Origin: an uncultured Clostridium sp.
GTDB lineage: Bacteria; Bacillota_I; Bacilli_A; RF39; UBA660
Assembly (NCBI GenBank): GCA_905199855.1
Contig: CAJKHY010000012.1
Location: 1-27,659 of the forward strand
Direction: 5' to 3'
DNA: 27,659 bases
Every line of letters starts with the position of its first letter. Position 1 is the first letter of the stretch. A model generated the notes under the pieces. The model worked only from the letters and a program-made list of their open reading frames with translations, did not search any database and was not told the DNA's origin. The position numbers and the translations under genes were made by a program. Positions 8,328-16,273 of the stretch are shown piece after piece.

Positions 8328-10083
8328 CTAAAATAGCTTTTATTCTTCTAACACCGGCACTAGAAGCTTCTTCCTTAATTATCTTAAAATGTCCTAGTTC
8401 ACTCGTATTATTAACATGAGGCCCACCACATAATTCTTTCGACACATCACCTATTGTATATACTGTTACAATATCACCATATTTTTCAATAAACATAGCC
8501 TCAGCCCCATTAGCAATAGCATCCTCTTTCTTTTCTTCTGTCTTAATTACAGGAATAGATGCTTTAATATATGAATTAACTAAATCCTCAGTTTTCTTTA
8601 ATTCCTCACTAGTCATCTTACTATCATGACTAAAATCAAATCTCATTCTTTCCGCAGTAATATTACTACCTCTTTGATGAACATGAGATCCTAATACCTC
8701 TTTCAAAGCCGCGTTTAATAAATGCGTCGCGGTATGATATTTTATCTCCGCATCTCCCGTTGAAGCAAGCCCACCTTTAAATTTTTGAGCTGACCCCAAC
8801 CTTGATTTCTCTTGATGCTCACTAAACTTCTTATCAAAACCAACCTTATCAACAGTAATACCTAATTCACTAGCAAGTTCAATAGTAAGTTCAATAGGAA
8901 AACCATATGTATCATATAATTTAAAAGCATTAGTAGCATCTATTTCATTACCATTCAAGTTCTTTATAATTTTCTCAAACTCTTTCAAACCACGCTCTAA
9001 AGTCTTAGAAAATTTCTTCTTCTCACTAGATAAAGTATCTAAAATATGTTCCTCATTCCTATCTAATTCATGATAAGTACTCTTATATTTATCAATAAAC
9101 ATCTTAGCAATTACTCGTTCAAAATCTGTATTTACATCAATATTTATTCTCTTAGCATGTCTTATTGCTCTTCTTATTAATCTCCTCAAAACATATCCTT
9201 GATCAGTATTAGAAGGCATAATATTAGAATCATCACCAATAATCATAACTGATGCTCTTATATGATCCGCAATAATTCTCATGCTTTTAGCACTTTCCTC
9301 ATCCTTATAACTTAAACCAGATATCACTTCAATATAAGTAATAACATCTTTAAAAATTGATGTTTGATAATTATCATCAACTCCCTCAAGAATTGCTGTT
9401 ACTCTTTCTACTCCCATACCAGTATCAACATTTCTATTTTGCAAAGGAACAAAAGTCTTTTCATCAACATGATTATATTGCATAAAAACATTATTCCATA
9501 TTTCTACCCATCTCTTATCATTTGGATCAAACACTTCTGGAGTATCTTCCTCACTTCTAAAATAAAATATCTCCGTATCAGGTCCACATGGTCCTAGCAT
9601 TTCAATATTAGGCCACCAATTATCCTCTTCTTTTAAATAAGCAATTCTTTTTTCACTGATACCATGACTCAACCAATAATTAGCACTTTCCATATCTTTT
9701 TCTACAATATCATTACCTTTAAATACTGTAATAGCCAATTTATCATGAGGAATATTTAACCATTCAGTCAAAAACTCATAACTCCATGCAATTGATTCCT
9801 TCTTAAAATAATCTCCCAAACTCCAATTACCTAACATTTCAAAAAAAGTGTGATGATAAGTATCCCCTACAGAATCCAAATCATTAGTCCTAAAACATTT
9901 TTGAACATCCACCAGTCTTACTCCATCAGGATGCTTTTGTCCTTTTAAATAAGGAATAAGTGGTTGCATACCTGCTGTTATAAACAAACAAGTAGGATCA
10001 TTTTCTGGTATTACTGGAGCACTTGGTATTACCTTATGCCCTTTACTCTTGAAAAATTCTAAATATTTTTCTTTAATTTCCAT
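8323..10083 (-). CDS. alaS: Alanine--tRNA ligase, compact form
   Basis: The enzyme charges tRNA-Ala. At 586 residues it is far below the usual length of about 870. The class II catalytic core is present: ITAGMQPLIPYL, motif 2 VQKCFRTND (60-68), HHTFFEMLGNWS (77-88), and the GMGVERV motif 3. The editing-domain zinc ligands are also present: HTATH (450-454) plus Cys552 and His556 in ELCGGPHV. Two modules are missing. The beta-barrel that normally separates the tRNA-recognition domain from the editing HxxxH is absent (the HxxxH follows FKGGLASTGDAE directly), and the protein stops at GVRRIKAILE, so the coiled coil and C-Ala/DHHA1 domain are absent. No frameshift is seen; the stop is followed by a good terminator, so this looks like a natural short form. 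One base separates it from the upstream kinase stop (TAATATG), with AAGGAGAG as ribosome site. It is controlled by the alanine T-box upstream. Confidence 0.92.
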   Translation of the reverse strand: MEIKEKYLEFFKSKGHKVIPSAPVIPENDPTCLFITAGMQPLIPYLKGQKHPDGVRLVDVQKCFRTNDLDSVGDTYHHTFFEMLGNWSLGDYFKKESIAWSYEFLTEWLNIPHDKLAITVFKGNDIVEKDMESANYWLSHGISEKRIAYLKEEDNWWPNIEMLGPCGPDTEIFYFRSEEDTPEVFDPNDKRWVEIWNNVFMQYNHVDEKTFVPLQNRNVDTGMGVERVTAILEGVDDNYQTSIFKDVITYIEVISGLSYKDEESAKSMRIIADHIRASVMIIGDDSNIMPSNTDQGYVLRRLIRRAIRHAKRINIDVNTDFERVIAKMFIDKYKSTYHELDRNEEHILDTLSSEKKKFSKTLERGLKEFEKIIKNLNGNEIDATNAFKLYDTYGFPIELTIELASELGITVDKVGFDKKFSEHQEKSRLGSAQKFKGGLASTGDAEIKYHTATHLLNAALKEVLGSHVHQRGSNITAERMRFDFSHDSKMTSEELKKTEDLVNSYIKASIPVIKTEEKKEDAIANGAEAMFIEKYGDIVTVYTIGDVSKELCGGPHVNNTSELGHFKIIKEEASSAGVRRIKAILE

Positions 10084-10084
10084 A

Positions 10085-10642
10085 TTATATTCTCTCCTTT
10101 TCTATATCATTTAATATTTCTTTTAATCTTATCTCATAATCTTTTAAAGTACCATTATTACTAATAAAATAATCAGCAAATGATATTGGTCCACCTTTAG
10201 CTAAATTTTCTATCTCTGCAATATCTCTCTTATTAGCCTCATCACTAGTAAGTGGCCTTATTTCCCTTTTTTCTAATCTTTCATACCTAATTTCCTTATC
10301 ACAAATAATAGCAACTAAAGTAAGATTATCTAAATTATCAAGTAATATCTTATACTCATCCCATGAATATAATCCATCCAAAACAACATTCTTATCCATC
10401 GATAATTCTTTTATCTTAGGAAGTAATATCTTTGCATATGCTCCCATACCAAGTTCACTTCTTAGTTTTTCGCGCATCATTTTCTCATTTTCAGGATTTA
10501 TCTCCAACCCATTTTCTTTTAACTTATCTAACGTAACTCCACCAAAATAAACCTTTTCATAACCCAAATCTTCTAAAAAAGCCGAAGCCACACTTTTACC
10601 ACTTCCACACATACCCACAATAGCTATAATATTTTTTTTCAT
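10085..10642 (-). CDS. P-loop nucleotide kinase resembling the UPF0200 family
   Basis: The protein is 185 residues with Walker A GMCGSGKS (10-17). Next come a helix-rich stretch ENGLEINPENEKMMREKLR, then VVLDG (86-90), a lid-like RYERLEKREIRP segment (119-130) and ADYFISNNGT (156-165). The combination of the 'PENE...LR' helix, the 'DGL/I.S..E' strand end, 'R.ERL..R' and '(A)DY.I.N.G(T/S)' is what I know from the archaeal UPF0200 proteins, which are related to dephospho-CoA and adenylate kinases. It is not a typical CoaE: the TGGIGSGKS start and the CoaE substrate motifs are absent. The substrate is unknown. It is the first gene behind an alanine T-box and is followed one base later by alaS, so its expression rises when alanine is limiting. 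The ribosome site is TTAGGAGGAACTT before the ATG at 10640-10642. Confidence 0.7.
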   Translation of the reverse strand: MKKNIIAIVGMCGSGKSVASAFLEDLGYEKVYFGGVTLDKLKENGLEINPENEKMMREKLRSELGMGAYAKILLPKIKELSMDKNVVLDGLYSWDEYKILLDNLDNLTLVAIICDKEIRYERLEKREIRPLTSDEANKRDIAEIENLAKGGPISFADYFISNNGTLKDYEIRLKEILNDIEKERI

Positions 10643-10656
10643 AAGTTCCTCCTAAA

Positions 10657-10701
10657 TTAAAAAAGATAGTACCTAAGGAGTGTCAATAACACGGTACCAT
10701 C
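10657..10701 (-). terminator. T-box-regulated terminator
   Basis: On the minus strand GATGGTACC (complement of 10693-10701) pairs with GGTACTATC (complement of 10665-10673) with one G-U pair. An inner GTGT/ACAC stem lies between them (10680-10692), and six U's follow. Uncharged tRNA-Ala should disrupt it by stabilising the antiterminator. Confidence 0.8.
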
Positions 10702-10850
10702 CTTTTATTTCTTAATTTCTATAACGGTAATTACCGATTCTTCTTTAAAGAATTGCTCATAGGTAGCATATTAATAATAGTTTATTCTTTTCCACCAAAC
10801 AAGAACTCTCTTTCAAACATTTTATTAATAATTCCTAATCATTGCTTTTT
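10657..10850 (-). promoter_or_regulatory. T-box riboswitch, alanine specificity (specifier GCU)
   Basis: On the minus strand the leader shows the T-box sequence AGGATGGTACCGTG (10690-10703), whose UGGU would pair with an A-CCA tRNA end, fitting tRNA-Ala's A discriminator. The stem I part carries a GAGAG element (around 10809) and a GGTGGA segment (around 10795). The specifier-loop region contains GCT at 10765-10767 followed by A, an alanine codon. The competing terminator overlaps the T-box sequence. Target genes are the kinase and alaS. Specificity agrees with the downstream synthetase. Confidence 0.88.
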
Positions 10851-10862
10851 TTCACATATATT

Positions 10863-10891
10863 TATATTACCACATATTAAAAATATGTCAA
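10863..10891 (-). promoter_or_regulatory. Promoter of the alaS T-box operon
   Basis: Minus-strand TTGACA (10886-10891) is followed after 16 nt by TAATAT (10864-10869), with TGTGG just before the -10. The predicted transcript starts just upstream of T-box stem I. Confidence 0.65.
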
Positions 10892-10901
10892 TTGTTTTTT
10901 T

Positions 10902-11077
10902 ACTCTTTTACTACGTCGTTTTAATTCAATAGATAATTATATTAAACATAGTTAACATCCCCATTATCATTTACTTTTTTTGTGTATTTACACACTTTTA
11001 GTAAATAGACTTTTTTTATCTAGCATATCAATATTCCATTATACAAATCTTATTCACCCACACTATTTGACAAAGAA
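10902..11077. other. Intergenic stretch without a recognisable gene
   Basis: Between the alaS-operon promoter and the rpe stop there is AT-rich sequence with no open frame beyond about a dozen codons. The only structure is a 14-bp palindrome, TGTGTATTTACACA (10981-10994), nested inside a weaker TTTACT/AGTAAA pair, with T-rich runs on either side on the plus strand. A TATAAT on the minus strand (11038-11043) lacks a -35 at the right distance. Confidence 0.5.
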
Positions 11078-11698
11078 CTATTTTATATTCCTAATCATTT
11101 CTACCTTTTCTTTTGTCTCCGTACTTAAATAACTACCTATTACTAACATATCTACTAAAGAACTAAGTTTATATATATTATCTTGATTTATACCACCATC
11201 AACTGATATAGTCATATTCTTATATTTATTTCTTAAAGATTCTAATTTATTATAAATACTATTTATAAATAATTGTCCTCCATAACCTGGCATAACACTC
11301 ATAACCAATATTAAATCTATATTACTAATATAAGGTTCTAAAGCATCAATATTAGTATTTGGATTAATTGCTAACCCACATTTATACCCCATGCCATGTA
11401 CTATATCAATTAACTTATTTATATCTTTATCTATTTCCACATGAAATGTTATATATTCTATATTCATATCTCTTAAATTGTCAATATACTTAAATGGATC
11501 ATTCACCATCAAATGAACATCTAACTTTTTATTACTAATCTCATTTATTTCACGAATTTCTTCCATTGAATAAGCAACATTATCTACAAATGTCTTATCC
11601 ATTACATCTATATGAATATAATCTATATTACAATCATTTATCTTTTTTATAAATTCTAATCTATTCTTAATAGATAATAATGATATTGATAACTTCAC
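11078..11698 (-). CDS. rpe: Ribulose-phosphate 3-epimerase
   Basis: This enzyme interconverts ribulose 5-phosphate and xylulose 5-phosphate in the pentose phosphate pathway. About 206 residues in a TIM barrel carry all the family motifs: SISLLS near the start, IHIDVMDKTFV, DVHLMV, VMSVMPGYGGQ, SVDGGIN and VIGSYL. These include the metal-binding His/Asp pair and the phosphate-binding loops. A GTG at 11705-11707 gives three more residues, but AGGTGG lies five bases before the GTG at 11696-11698, so I take that start. The ribosome site overlaps the stop of rsgA. It is the last gene of the rlmN operon, the position it also has in Bacillus. Confidence 0.93.
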   Translation of the reverse strand: MKLSISLLSIKNRLEFIKKINDCNIDYIHIDVMDKTFVDNVAYSMEEIREINEISNKKLDVHLMVNDPFKYIDNLRDMNIEYITFHVEIDKDINKLIDIVHGMGYKCGLAINPNTNIDALEPYISNIDLILVMSVMPGYGGQLFINSIYNKLESLRNKYKNMTISVDGGINQDNIYKLSSLVDMLVIGSYLSTETKEKVEMIRNIK

Positions 11699-11707
11699 TA
11701 AAACCAC

Positions 11708-12538
11708 CTATTTTTCTATAAAATTTTTATAATTCTCATATCTACTTAAAAGAATCTCTTTATTATTAACTTTTTCTTTAACCTTACATCCATCTTCTTT
11801 TATATGCATACAATCTCTATATTTACAATATTCTAAATTATCAAACATCTCTTGCATATTATCTCTAATATCCATTTTAGACATACCATCAAATGTTAAA
11901 GAAGAAAATCCTGGTGTATCCACGATAAAACCATCATATATTTTATATAATGATACACACCTAGTAGTATGCTTTCCTCTACCTAAAGCGTGTGATATAC
12001 TATCAGTCTTTAATTTCAAACTAGAATCTAAATAGTTTAACAAACTAGATTTCCCTGCTCCACTTTGACCAGTTAAAACCGATACCTTATTACTAATTAT
12101 TTCCCTTAACTTATCTGTATCATGATTCTTAACTACTACATAGTCTAAACTAATATAATAATCAATATATTTGTTAATCTCAACCATTTCTTTTTCATTA
12201 AGTAAATCCAACTTACTCAAACAAATAATTGGTTTAATATTATTATAACTTATAATAGTTAACATCTTATCAAGTAAATTAGTATTAAATATAGGTTCCT
12301 TAACACTAACTACAATTATAGCTTGATCAACATTACTAACAGGAGGTCTTGTTAAAACATTATCTCTCTTTTTTATATCTGTTATAAACTTATTAACTTC
12401 ATCAAAAATAACATTATCTCCCACTAATGGGATAATATTATTTAGTCGAAATCTTCCTCTTGCTTTACAAATATATTCTACATTATTTGCAAGTACTACA
12501 TAATCATTACTTATATTCTTAACTATTTTTCCCTCCAT
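11708..12538 (-). CDS. rsgA: Small ribosomal subunit biogenesis GTPase RsgA
   Basis: A circularly permuted GTPase that assists late 30S maturation. The 276 residues comprise an N-terminal OB fold (about 1-65), then the permuted GTPase motifs: G4 SKLD (108-111), G1 GQSGAGKS (157-164), the switch I region GRGKHTTR (187-193) and G3 DTPG (207-210). A C-terminal zinc finger follows with Cys238, Cys243, His245 and Cys251. The length is normal for the family. Four bases separate it from the PASTA fragment upstream, and rpe starts at its stop codon, so it is embedded in the operon. Confidence 0.95.
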   Translation of the reverse strand: MEGKIVKNISNDYVVLANNVEYICKARGRFRLNNIIPLVGDNVIFDEVNKFITDIKKRDNVLTRPPVSNVDQAIIVVSVKEPIFNTNLLDKMLTIISYNNIKPIICLSKLDLLNEKEMVEINKYIDYYISLDYVVVKNHDTDKLREIISNKVSVLTGQSGAGKSSLLNYLDSSLKLKTDSISHALGRGKHTTRCVSLYKIYDGFIVDTPGFSSLTFDGMSKMDIRDNMQEMFDNLEYCKYRDCMHIKEDGCKVKEKVNNKEILLSRYENYKNFIEK

Positions 12539-12542
12539 ACCT

Positions 12543-13259
12543 CTACTCCTGTGGTAATAGAGGATCTAAAGGTTCTACACTTATCGCTTTAGCAACAGTT
12601 ATTTTTAATGTTGTTCCTTTTACTATTGTATAACCTTTTGGTTTTCCTTGACTAAGGATTGTTCCCTCTGGCTTCATTTCTGTTTCTTCATAAGTAACAC
12701 TTAACTTAATGCCATATTTCTCCGCAAAAGCCTCAGCATCCGCTAAAGTATAACCTTCTCCTACCATATCAGGATATGTTTCTACAATATCAGGAATATA
12801 TAGTGTTATAGTATCTCCTTTTACTAACTTAGTTCCCTCTTTAGGATTTTGTTCAATAATAATATCCGCCTTATCTCGGTAATCATCAATATTTTCAACT
12901 GTCTTTCTTTCAACTAAAACATATAATTCATTAACTTTCTCTAAAATACTTTTTACTTCTAAATAATTTTTACCTACTAAATTTTCTACAACATAATTAC
13001 TAGTACCTGCAGATTCAATAATAGTTATAGTAGTCCCCTTTTTAACAGTTCTACCTACAGCAGGAGATGTTCCTATAACTTTACCTTCAGCTATAGTATC
13101 ATGAGTTTCCTTCTTAGTATCAACAGATATCAAGAAACCTTCTTTTTTAAGTTTCTCTTCCGCTTTAACCACAGTTAACCCAGATACATCAGGTATTTTA
13201 ACATCAGGCACTACAGTTAGACTAGGCAAAATGACAAAAACAAAGCCAAAAGTTATCAC
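12543..13259 (-). CDS. PASTA-repeat extracellular half of PrkC, separated from the kinase by an in-frame stop
   Basis: The 238-codon frame encodes three PASTA repeats (about residues 18-85, 86-158 and 159-230), which in PrkC lie outside the cell and bind muropeptides. It is in the same frame as the kinase gene upstream. After the kinase's TAA (13287-13289), nine more sense codons (ILLSVFGLL) lead straight into this frame and complete a typical membrane helix, ILLSVFGLLVITFGFVFVIL. The only start codon after the stop is a GTG at 13257-13259, which would leave a 14-residue hydrophobic start with no basic flank and only a poor ribosome site. A separate functional membrane protein is therefore doubtful. 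It is either a decayed part of prkC, a reinitiation product or a sequencing error. Confidence 0.75.
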   Translation of the reverse strand: MITFGFVFVILPSLTVVPDVKIPDVSGLTVVKAEEKLKKEGFLISVDTKKETHDTIAEGKVIGTSPAVGRTVKKGTTITIIESAGTSNYVVENLVGKNYLEVKSILEKVNELYVLVERKTVENIDDYRDKADIIIEQNPKEGTKLVKGDTITLYIPDIVETYPDMVGEGYTLADAEAFAEKYGIKLSVTYEETEMKPEGTILSQGKPKGYTIVKGTTLKITVAKAISVEPLDPLLPQE

Positions 13260-13286
13260 AAGTAATCCAAAAACAGATAATAAAAT

Positions 13287-14291
13287 TTATAATAATTTAT
13301 TATTTTTTTTCTTTTTCTTATCTACACTAGACATATCATCAATCTCCTCATCTAACTCAATTACCATTTTTTCTTTCTTTATTTCTTTCTCTTTAGGTAA
13401 TTCTTTTAAAACTAAAGTATCTTCTAAATCAGTCTCTGGATACGGATAAACATATCTCTTTTCATTTTCCCTATTTAAACAAGTATCTAAATCATTATAC
13501 ATCTCTCTAACATCATTATATCTATTTCTTGGATTCTTTGCCGTCGCTTTTAAAATAATGTTTTCAACACTTTGAGGGATAACTGGATTTATTTTTCTAA
13601 CACTAGGTATTTTCTCCTTCATATGTTTAAGCGCTATCTCAACAGCATTATCACCTTTAAATGGCACCTCTCCAGTTAAAAGTTCATACATCAAAATACC
13701 TACTGAATATATATCACTCTTAATCGTAGGACCCTTTCCATTAGCCAATTCAGGTGGTAAATAATGAACACTGCCCATAACTGAATTAGTTTGCGTTAAA
13801 GAAGTTGCATTCATTGCTACTGCTATCCCAAAATCAGTTATTTTTAACAGACCATTATCAAGAATTAAAATATTTTGAGGTTTAATATCTCTATGAATAA
13901 TATAAGCATCATGAGCATGAGCAAGCCCATCAGTTAATTGTTTCATAATATCAATTACTTCAGGGATGGTTAATGCTCCACGTTTTTGAACTAATTGCTT
14001 TAAAGTTTTACCCTCAACATATTCCATCACAATATAATGGTTTTCCTCTTCCTCTCCAACATCATACACTTCAACAATATTAGGATGTGATAAATTAGAT
14101 ACTGACAAAGCTTCTCTTTGAAATCTACGAATAAATTTTTCATCACCAGATAAATCACCACGCAACACCTTAATTGCTACTTTTCTATTTAAAATAGTAT
14201 CATTAGCTAAATAAACATTAGCCATTCCACCTTCACCAATCGATTTAATAATCTCGTAGCGATCATTAATCTTTTGCCCCTTTGTTAACAT
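13287..14291 (-). CDS. prkC: Serine/threonine protein kinase, catalytic part of PrkC
   Basis: This Hanks-type kinase of 334 residues is complete in its catalytic parts: glycine loop GEGGMANV (19-26), Lys41 in VAIKVL, HRDIKPQN (133-140), DFG (153-155), and GSVHYLPPE (173-181), with activation-loop Thr and Ser residues at 163-170. After the kinase domain comes an acidic juxtamembrane linker ending in five lysines and NNKLL. It then stops at TAA exactly where the transmembrane helix should start. The same frame continues after the stop into the helix and three PASTA repeats. The kinase would thus be soluble and blind to cell-wall fragments unless the stop is read through. The ATG overlaps the prpC stop by one base (TAATG), so kinase and phosphatase are coupled. 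Confidence 0.9.
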   Translation of the reverse strand: MLTKGQKINDRYEIIKSIGEGGMANVYLANDTILNRKVAIKVLRGDLSGDEKFIRRFQREALSVSNLSHPNIVEVYDVGEEEENHYIVMEYVEGKTLKQLVQKRGALTIPEVIDIMKQLTDGLAHAHDAYIIHRDIKPQNILILDNGLLKITDFGIAVAMNATSLTQTNSVMGSVHYLPPELANGKGPTIKSDIYSVGILMYELLTGEVPFKGDNAVEIALKHMKEKIPSVRKINPVIPQSVENIILKATAKNPRNRYNDVREMYNDLDTCLNRENEKRYVYPYPETDLEDTLVLKELPKEKEIKKEKMVIELDEEIDDMSSVDKKKKKNNKLL

Positions 14292-15031
14292 TAAAAATCA
14301 CCACTTTCTATTTGCATATATGCAATAGATATATTATCTGTACCACCACGACTATTACTTTTTCTAATTAATCTAACTACTTTTTCTTCAATAGTTAACT
14401 TACTGTTTAAAACTTTTTCTATTTGTTCATTAGTTATCATATTAGTAAGCCCATCACTACAAAGAAAAATGCCCTTTACAGAAGTATCAACATCAAAAAT
14501 ATCTGCTTCTATTGGATTATTAGCCCCGAGTGCTCTCATTAAAACATTCTTTCTAGGGTGATACTTAGCTTCCTCTTCCGTAAGTTCTCCCGTTGACACA
14601 AGTAAATTTACTAAAGTATGATCTTTTGTTACTTTAACCATCTTATCATTCTTAATAACAAAGCCCGAACTATCACCAATATTACCAAATAAAATATAAT
14701 CATTAGTTTTAATTGCTAAAACTAAAGTAGTACCCATTCCTTTACTTTCATCATGCCTATTTGTATAATCAAAAATTTTATTGTTAATTTCAGTTACAAT
14801 ACTTCTAATCCATTCTATTGCATCTTCTTTACTACCAATTGTTTTTAATTTATTAAAAGATTTTTTTATGTGTTCCGTTGCTATTGAAGAAGCCACCTCT
14901 CCTGCTTTATGTCCTCCCATACCATCAGCAACAGCCATAATATACTCATTATTATCATTATGTAAAATAATTACACTATCTTCATTATGTGTTCTAATCT
15001 TTCCTGCATCAGTTAAATAAAATGTCTTCAT
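14291..15031 (-). CDS. prpC: PP2C-type serine/threonine phosphatase, partner of PrkC
   Basis: A metal-dependent phosphatase of 246 residues, the usual length for the Stp/PrpC group. Metal and phosphate-binding motifs are present: HNED (15-18), DGMGGH (36-41), the LFGNIGDS segment, CSDGL near 192, and GGTDNISIAY near the C-terminus. It reverses phosphorylation by the adjacent kinase; the pair governs cell wall and dormancy signalling in Firmicutes. It starts four bases after the rlmN stop. Confidence 0.93.
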   Translation of the reverse strand: MKTFYLTDAGKIRTHNEDSVIILHNDNNEYIMAVADGMGGHKAGEVASSIATEHIKKSFNKLKTIGSKEDAIEWIRSIVTEINNKIFDYTNRHDESKGMGTTLVLAIKTNDYILFGNIGDSSGFVIKNDKMVKVTKDHTLVNLLVSTGELTEEEAKYHPRKNVLMRALGANNPIEADIFDVDTSVKGIFLCSDGLTNMITNEQIEKVLNSKLTIEEKVVRLIRKSNSRGGTDNISIAYMQIESGDF

Positions 15032-15035
15032 ATTA

Positions 15036-16061
15036 TCATTCCTTACCCTTACTATAATTAGCCCTCAATTGTCCACAGGCTGCATCAACCTTACTACCAA
15101 ACTCTCGTCTAACAGTAACATTAATCTTACTTTTCTTAAGTATATCATAAAATCTCATAATTTGCTCATTTTTTGTTCTTTTAAATAAAATATTATCAGT
15201 TTCATTATATGGAATTAAATTAACATATGCATTCATTCCTTTTAACAAATTAGCTAATTCCATAGCATTTTCTAAAGAATCATTAATACCACTTAATAAT
15301 ATATATTCAAAAGTAACTCTTCTATTATTATTATCTAAATATTTCTTTAAACTATCAATTAACTTAGAAATATTATAAACTTTATTAATAGGCATCAACT
15401 TATTTCTTAATTCATCATTCGGTGCATGTAAAGATATAGCTAAATTAACCTGTAAATTTTCTTTACTAAACTGTTCTATCTTAGGCACAATTCCACAAGT
15501 AGAAATCGTTATATGCCTTGCGCCAATACTAATGCCCTTATTTGAATTAATTATCCTAACAAAACTCATTACATTATCATAATTATCAAAAGGTTCTCCA
15601 ATTCCCATAATAACAACATGACTAATCCTTATACCAGTAATCTTTTCTGCTTCTAATATCTGCAAAACCATTTCATGTGTAGCTAAATTTCTTACTTTTT
15701 TTAACCTTCCACTTTGACAAAAAACACATCCCATATTACAACCTACTTGAGATGAAATACAAATACTATTACCATAATCATGATGCATTAAAACCGATTC
15801 TATTTTTTGTCCATCACTTAATTCAAACAAAAACTTCTTAACTAATTTATCACTTTGTACTTCTAATAACTTTAATTTATCAAAATTAAAATCACTTTGT
15901 AATTTATTAATCGTTTCCTTACCTAAATTAGTCATCTCATTTAAATTATTTACTCTTTTTTTATATAACCACTCAAATACTTGAGTAGCCCTAAATTTTG
16001 AAATATTATTATCAACAAAATATTTTTCTAATTTTTCAAACTCTATTCCATAAATATTCAT
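15036..16061 (-). CDS. rlmN: 23S rRNA (adenine(2503)-C(2))-methyltransferase RlmN
   Basis: This radical-SAM enzyme methylates A2503 of 23S rRNA and A37 of some tRNAs. The 341 residues carry the cluster motif Cys108-x3-Cys112-x2-Cys115, MGIGEP (152-157), the STCG and SLHAPND segments, and the methyl-carrying Cys329 in ACGQLR. The length is typical. AGGTGA precedes the ATG at 16059-16061. It is the first gene of the rlmN-prpC-prkC-rsgA-rpe operon. Confidence 0.95.
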   Translation of the reverse strand: MNIYGIEFEKLEKYFVDNNISKFRATQVFEWLYKKRVNNLNEMTNLGKETINKLQSDFNFDKLKLLEVQSDKLVKKFLFELSDGQKIESVLMHHDYGNSICISSQVGCNMGCVFCQSGRLKKVRNLATHEMVLQILEAEKITGIRISHVVIMGIGEPFDNYDNVMSFVRIINSNKGISIGARHITISTCGIVPKIEQFSKENLQVNLAISLHAPNDELRNKLMPINKVYNISKLIDSLKKYLDNNNRRVTFEYILLSGINDSLENAMELANLLKGMNAYVNLIPYNETDNILFKRTKNEQIMRFYDILKKSKINVTVRREFGSKVDAACGQLRANYSKGKE

Positions 16062-16089
16062 ATTATTATATCACCTATTACTAATTATT

Positions 16090-16098
16090 ATTATAACA
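16090..16098 (-). promoter_or_regulatory. Extended -10 promoter of the rlmN operon
   Basis: Minus-strand TGT followed directly by TATAAT (16090-16095) makes an extended -10. No good -35 is visible, only a T-rich tract. It lies about 30 bp before the rlmN start codon. Confidence 0.5.
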
Positions 16099-16170
16099 TT
16101 TAATTAGAAAAAAAACATAAAATTTACAGAAAAAATATAAAATTTACATACCCCATTTATTTCTTACATT

Positions 16171-16203
16171 AAAAAAGACTAGTTATCCATAAACTAATCT
16201 TTA
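16171..16203 (-). terminator. Intrinsic terminator downstream of the ATPase pseudogene
   Basis: On the minus strand an imperfect stem of about ten pairs (AAGATTAGTT...AACTAGTCTT, with small bulges) is followed by six U's. It separates the accessory ATPase island from the rlmN promoter. Confidence 0.65.
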
Positions 16204-16273
16204 ATTGAGTAAATCGTTTAGGAAGTGTATTCTACCAATTATTTTAATATTACAATTCAAGCAAAATTAGGCT

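Noticed and set aside
10085..10642. Calling the P-loop kinase CoaE (dephospho-CoA kinase)
   Set aside because: The CoaE start (TGGIGSGKS) and its substrate motifs are missing. The overall pattern fits the UPF0200 group better, so no coaE symbol is given.
10981..10994. Terminator of rpe at the TGTGTATTTACACA palindrome
   Set aside because: The U-rich tracts lie on the plus strand, so it would not stop minus-strand transcripts, and the two-base loop is too small for a stable hairpin without opening pairs.
11038..11043. Promoter for a small RNA downstream of rpe
   Set aside because: A TATAAT is present but no -35 occurs at 15-19 bp, there is no extended -10, and no terminator or open frame follows.
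13250..13300. Frameshift in the poly-A run as the cause of the split prkC
   Set aside because: Kinase and PASTA frames are identical (27 bp of sense codons between stop and GTG), so only a stop codon, not an indel, separates them.
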